Position numbers and translations under genes: made by a program. This document shows positions 33,076-35,083 of a stretch of DNA of 35,083 nt, one piece after another. Numbering within the stretch: the first letter of the stretch is position 1; every line of letters begins with the position of its first letter. This stretch comes from Chloroflexota bacterium (GTDB taxonomy: Bacteria > Chloroflexota > Anaerolineae > Anaerolineales > DRMV01). Below the pieces are notes generated by a model. The model did no database searches. It saw nothing but the letters and a program-made list of their open reading frames with translations, and was not told the DNA's origin. Location of the stretch: positions 1-35,083 of the forward strand of contig DRMV01000028.1 in the NCBI GenBank assembly GCA_011322445.1. Reading direction: 5' to 3'.

Positions 33076-33090
33076 GGCGGCCTGGCCGCC
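33076..33090 (+). promoter_or_regulatory. Hairpin in the atpB-atpE gap
   Basis: GGCGGC-CTG-GCCGCC is a perfect 6-base stem, followed by an AT-rich leader and the GGAGG of atpE. High expression of subunit c is often helped by structures in this gap; here that is inference. Confidence 0.45.
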
Positions 33091-33136
33091 TTCAAAAATT
33101 CGTCACAAATCCTATCTACGGAGGTCGAGGGTAACG

Positions 33137-33370
33137 ATGGAACAAGCAATTGTGCAAGCCGCGAAACTTATCGGTGCTGGCCTGGCGATGATTGGCGCCT
33201 TGGGCGGCGGGATTGGTATCGGCCTTTCGGCGCAGGGCGCGGTGCAGGGCATTGCCCGCAACCCCGATGCTGCCGGTCAGGTGCAGACCAACATGATTTT
33301 GGGTATCGCCTTCTCTGAGGCTGTCGCGATCTACTGTCTGGTGATTGCCCTGCTCATCCTGTTCGTGTAA
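33137..33370 (+). CDS. atpE: F0F1 ATP synthase subunit c
   Basis: A 77-residue two-helix hairpin that forms the rotor ring. The glycine-rich helix 1 is ALGGGIGIGLSAQG, the loop is ARNPDAAGQ, and the ion-binding Glu is in helix 2 (GIAFSEAVAIYCLVIALL). Compared with the sodium enzyme of Ilyobacter tartaricus, the Gln of helix 1 is Ile and the Ser after the Glu is Ala, so proton use is expected. ATG 33137 follows GGAGG and AGGG; the frame is open upstream to 33068, but that part would not fit subunit c. Confidence 0.95.
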   Translation: MEQAIVQAAKLIGAGLAMIGALGGGIGIGLSAQGAVQGIARNPDAAGQVQTNMILGIAFSEAVAIYCLVIALLILFV

Positions 33371-33406
33371 CGCTGATTCCAGCCCCCATTGGGAAGGAGG
33401 CTCGCC

Positions 33407-34159
33407 TTGGAACTCTTAGGGAAACTGGGCATTTCGCTGGGCTATTTGATCGTCCAGATTCTGAACTTTATCATCATGTTCTGGGTGCTCAAGAAATTCG
33501 CCTATCCGGCGATCTTGGGCATGTTGGAGAAGCGGCGCGAGATTATCGCCAAAGGGCTGGAAGACGCCCGCGTGGCGGCTGAAGCGCGGGCCAACGCCGA
33601 GAAGGAAGCCGAGAAGATCCTGGCCGAAGCGCGTGCCAAGGCCAGCCAGATTGTGCGGGAAGCCAGCGAGCGCGCTGAGGCTGTGGGGCGTGAAATCAAA
33701 GCCGCGGCGGAAGCCGAGGCCGCCAAGGTGCGCGAAGAGGCGCTGGAAACCGCCCAGGCCGAGCGCGAGCGCATTCTGCGGGAACTGCGCGGCCAGGTGG
33801 CGATGCTGGCCATTGCCGCGGCGCAAAAACTCATCGGCGCCGCACTGGACGAGCAGCGCCAGCGCCAGTTGCTTGATGAATTCTTCTCGGGCATCAAGGG
33901 CGGCAAAGTTACCGTGCTGGACGACCTGGGCACGGTGGAAGAAGCGCCTGCTGCTGAAGTGATCAGCGCCTTGCCCCTGACCGAAGAAGAACAGGAAACC
34001 ATCAAGCAGGCTATCCTCGCCAAAGTTGAGAAAGTTGGTGAAATCACCTTCAAAGTCGATCCGTCCATCATGGGCGGCGTGGTCATCCGCATTGGCGATA
34101 AAGTGTTGGATGGTTCGGTGAGTGGCCAGTTGCAGGAACTGCGCGAAAGCCTGGCGTAA
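33407..34159 (+). CDS. atpF-atpH: ATP synthase subunit b fused to the delta C-terminal domain
   Basis: A 250-residue fusion. Residues 1-30 are the membrane helix of subunit b (GYLIVQILNFIIMFWVLKKF); about 35-150 is the long charged coiled coil of the stator stalk. The last 65 residues match the C-terminal part of delta/OSCP: ALPLTEEEQETIKQAIL, ITFKVDPSIMGGVVIRIGDK (split: ITFKVDPSIM, GGVVIRIGDK) and VLDGSVSGQLQELRESL. The helical N-terminal domain of delta that grips subunit alpha is not present in full. TTG 33407 is chosen because GGAAGGAGG ends six bases ahead; the TTG at 33389 overlaps that site. No atpA follows. Confidence 0.88.
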   Translation: MELLGKLGISLGYLIVQILNFIIMFWVLKKFAYPAILGMLEKRREIIAKGLEDARVAAEARANAEKEAEKILAEARAKASQIVREASERAEAVGREIKAAAEAEAAKVREEALETAQAERERILRELRGQVAMLAIAAAQKLIGAALDEQRQRQLLDEFFSGIKGGKVTVLDDLGTVEEAPAAEVISALPLTEEEQETIKQAILAKVEKVGEITFKVDPSIMGGVVIRIGDKVLDGSVSGQLQELRESLA

Positions 34160-34191
34160 GCGCCTTACTTCAGCGTTTTTTTGAACCCAAC

Positions 34192-34232
34192 AGGCCTCCG
34201 AGGGCTTTGAGACTTCGGAGGCCTTTGCTTTA
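34192..34232 (+). terminator. Terminator of the atp F0 operon
   Basis: AGGCCTCCGA (34192-34201) pairs perfectly with TCGGAGGCCT (34215-34224), followed by TTGCTTTAT. It may also serve the convergent repeat-protein gene. Confidence 0.75.
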
Positions 34233-34250
34233 TATTGCGGCTATCCGCTG

Positions 34251-34284
34251 CCCTGTTCTGGACAGGGCGCAGGGCCCTGCGCCC
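34251..34284. repeat. Short hairpin plus 20-base palindrome
   Basis: CCCTGT-TCTGG-ACAGGG (34251-34267) runs into a perfect palindrome, GGGCGCAGGG followed by CCCTGCGCCC (34265-34284). It lies just beyond the 3' end of the leftward repeat-protein gene and may end its transcription or be a dispersed repeat. Confidence 0.6.
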
Positions 34285-34293
34285 CTACAGGCG

Positions 34294-35083
34294 TTACGGC
34301 CACCAGCGGCCCACATCCTGAATGGCGCGGAAGGTTTCGCTCACCGCCTCCTGCCCGCCTAAGGCGTGGATGACGGGAGCCAGTGCCCGCAGGTCGGCGA
34401 GCAGGTCGCTGCGGGTGCGGCGGGCGAGGATGGGCAGGGTCTCGGCCCAAAGGGGATAGAGGCGCTCCGGCGGCATCTCGGTCAACCGCGGGGCCAGTCC
34501 CGAAAGGGCATCGGCGCGCTCATTTTCATCCCAAATGCTCCGGGCCGCCGCAAGAGCCTCGGTCAGGGCCTGCTCCCGCAATTCCGGCGGCAGGTGGGGC
34601 GCCAGGGCCGCAAGGGCCTCGGCGCGGGCATCTTCATCCCGGATGCTCAGGGCCTCGGCCAGGGCCTGCTCCAGCAAGTCGGGCGGCAGGTGGGGGGCCA
34701 AGGCCGCAAGGGCACGGGCGCGAGCATCTTCATCCCGGATGCTCCGGGCCGCCGCCAGGGCCTCGCTCAGAGCCTGCTCCCGCAAGTCCGGTGGCAGGTG
34801 GGGCGCCAGGGCCGCAAGGGCCTCGGCGCGAGGACTTCTAAGGCCAAGAGCGTCCTTCTCTGGAAGGCTCCGGGCCGCCGCCAGGGCCTTGGTCAGCAAC
34901 TCCACCGGCAGGTGGGGCACCAGGGCCGCAAGTGCACGGGCGCGGGCATATTCATCCCGGATGCTCCGGGCCGCCGCCAGGGCCTCGCTCAGAGCCTGCT
35001 CCCGCAAGTCCGGTGGCAGGTGGGGGGCCAGGGCCGCAAGGGCCTCGGCGCGAGGACTTCTAAGGCCAAGAGCGTCCTTCTCC
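34294..35083 (-). CDS. Alpha-solenoid repeat protein, C-terminal part (5' end beyond window)
   Basis: The frame is open from the right edge to the stop at 34296-34294, giving at least 262 residues; no start is in the window, since TTG 35007 lies inside a repeat. The protein is built of units of about 37 residues with the theme RAEALAALAPHLPPDLREQA and LSEALAAARSIRDED, Ala/Leu-rich paired helices like HEAT or TPR solenoids. It ends with a non-repeat cap, GGQEAVSETFRAIQDVGRWWP. The missing N-terminus decides its role. Proteins with such repeats in Chloroflexota and cyanobacteria can carry protease, NACHT or CHAT domains; that is only a hint here. Confidence 0.82.
   Translation of the reverse strand, partial: EKDALGLRSPRAEALAALAPHLPPDLREQALSEALAAARSIRDEYARARALAALVPHLPVELLTKALAAARSLPEKDALGLRSPRAEALAALAPHLPPDLREQALSEALAAARSIRDEDARARALAALAPHLPPDLLEQALAEALSIRDEDARAEALAALAPHLPPELREQALTEALAAARSIWDENERADALSGLAPRLTEMPPERLYPLWAETLPILARRTRSDLLADLRALAPVIHALGGQEAVSETFRAIQDVGRWWP
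34731..35083 (-). repeat. 222-base tandem duplication within the solenoid gene
   Basis: The stretch 34731-34860 returns almost unchanged at 34953-35082, an offset of 222 bases or 74 codons, which is two 37-residue units. Only isolated differences are visible (for example position 34805 compared with 35027), so the duplication is recent or homogenised. The second copy is cut by the window edge. Confidence 0.85.

Noticed and set aside
34383-34841. Rightward Gly/Pro-rich frame at the right end
   Set aside because: It is antisense to the alpha-solenoid gene and repeats only because that gene does.

Overview
The window is a GC-rich bacterial chromosome segment of about 35 kb. Several traits point to the Chloroflexota, most likely the Anaerolineae: a complex I membrane module ordered nuoA-H-J-K-L-M-N, an ATP synthase F0 operon ending in a b-delta fusion, a large BTAD/AAA/TPR regulator, Pro/Thr-rich lipoprotein linkers, and short dispersed inverted repeats. 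This placement is inference from gene content; no rRNA or other strict marker is present.

Layout. (1) 1-1060: the 5' end of an unidentified leftward gene, a thioredoxin gene with its own promoter, and a tRNA-Phe/Gly/Cys operon with a near-consensus promoter and a terminator. (2) 1066-4243: an SDR, a cytidylyltransferase-HAD fusion and a short NeuB, which look like a nonulosonic (sialic-like) acid branch. (3) 4256-6859: an M23 lipoprotein, a 4HBT thioesterase and an M42 peptidase. (4) 7051-12753: a tight rightward run of a GAF/PAS histidine kinase, a degenerate MBL-fold protein, a type III-like asparaginase, endonuclease III and a second histidine kinase, with no response regulator. (5) 12789-18369: GT2 glycosyltransferase, Wzz-like co-polymerase, O-antigen ligase/polymerase, a membrane-anchored metallopeptidase and a small helical protein. 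(6) 18379-19837: a leftward YtxH-like protein and two uncharacterised membrane proteins. (7) 19886-23398: a leftward 1170-residue BTAD/AAA/TPR regulator, divergent from (8) 23670-31545, the proton-pumping arm of complex I. (9) 31745-34159: atpZ/I, atpB, atpE and the atpF-H fusion, closed by a terminator with no F1 genes. (10) 34294-end: the C-terminal part of a leftward alpha-solenoid repeat protein that is still undergoing DNA-level duplication.

Together the window encodes two membrane arms of respiratory and ATP-synthesising machines, each without its soluble arm, plus surface-glycan functions. Three operon-leading genes (thioesterase, GT2, atpZ/I) have a -10 box only 6-9 bases before the start codon and no Shine-Dalgarno, so leaderless mRNAs are likely. 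The most promising leads for undescribed biology are the reduced b-delta fusion with a split ATP synthase, the perfect dyad over the predicted nuo start site, the NeuB without a SAF domain next to a CMAS-like fusion, and the repeat protein running off the right edge.
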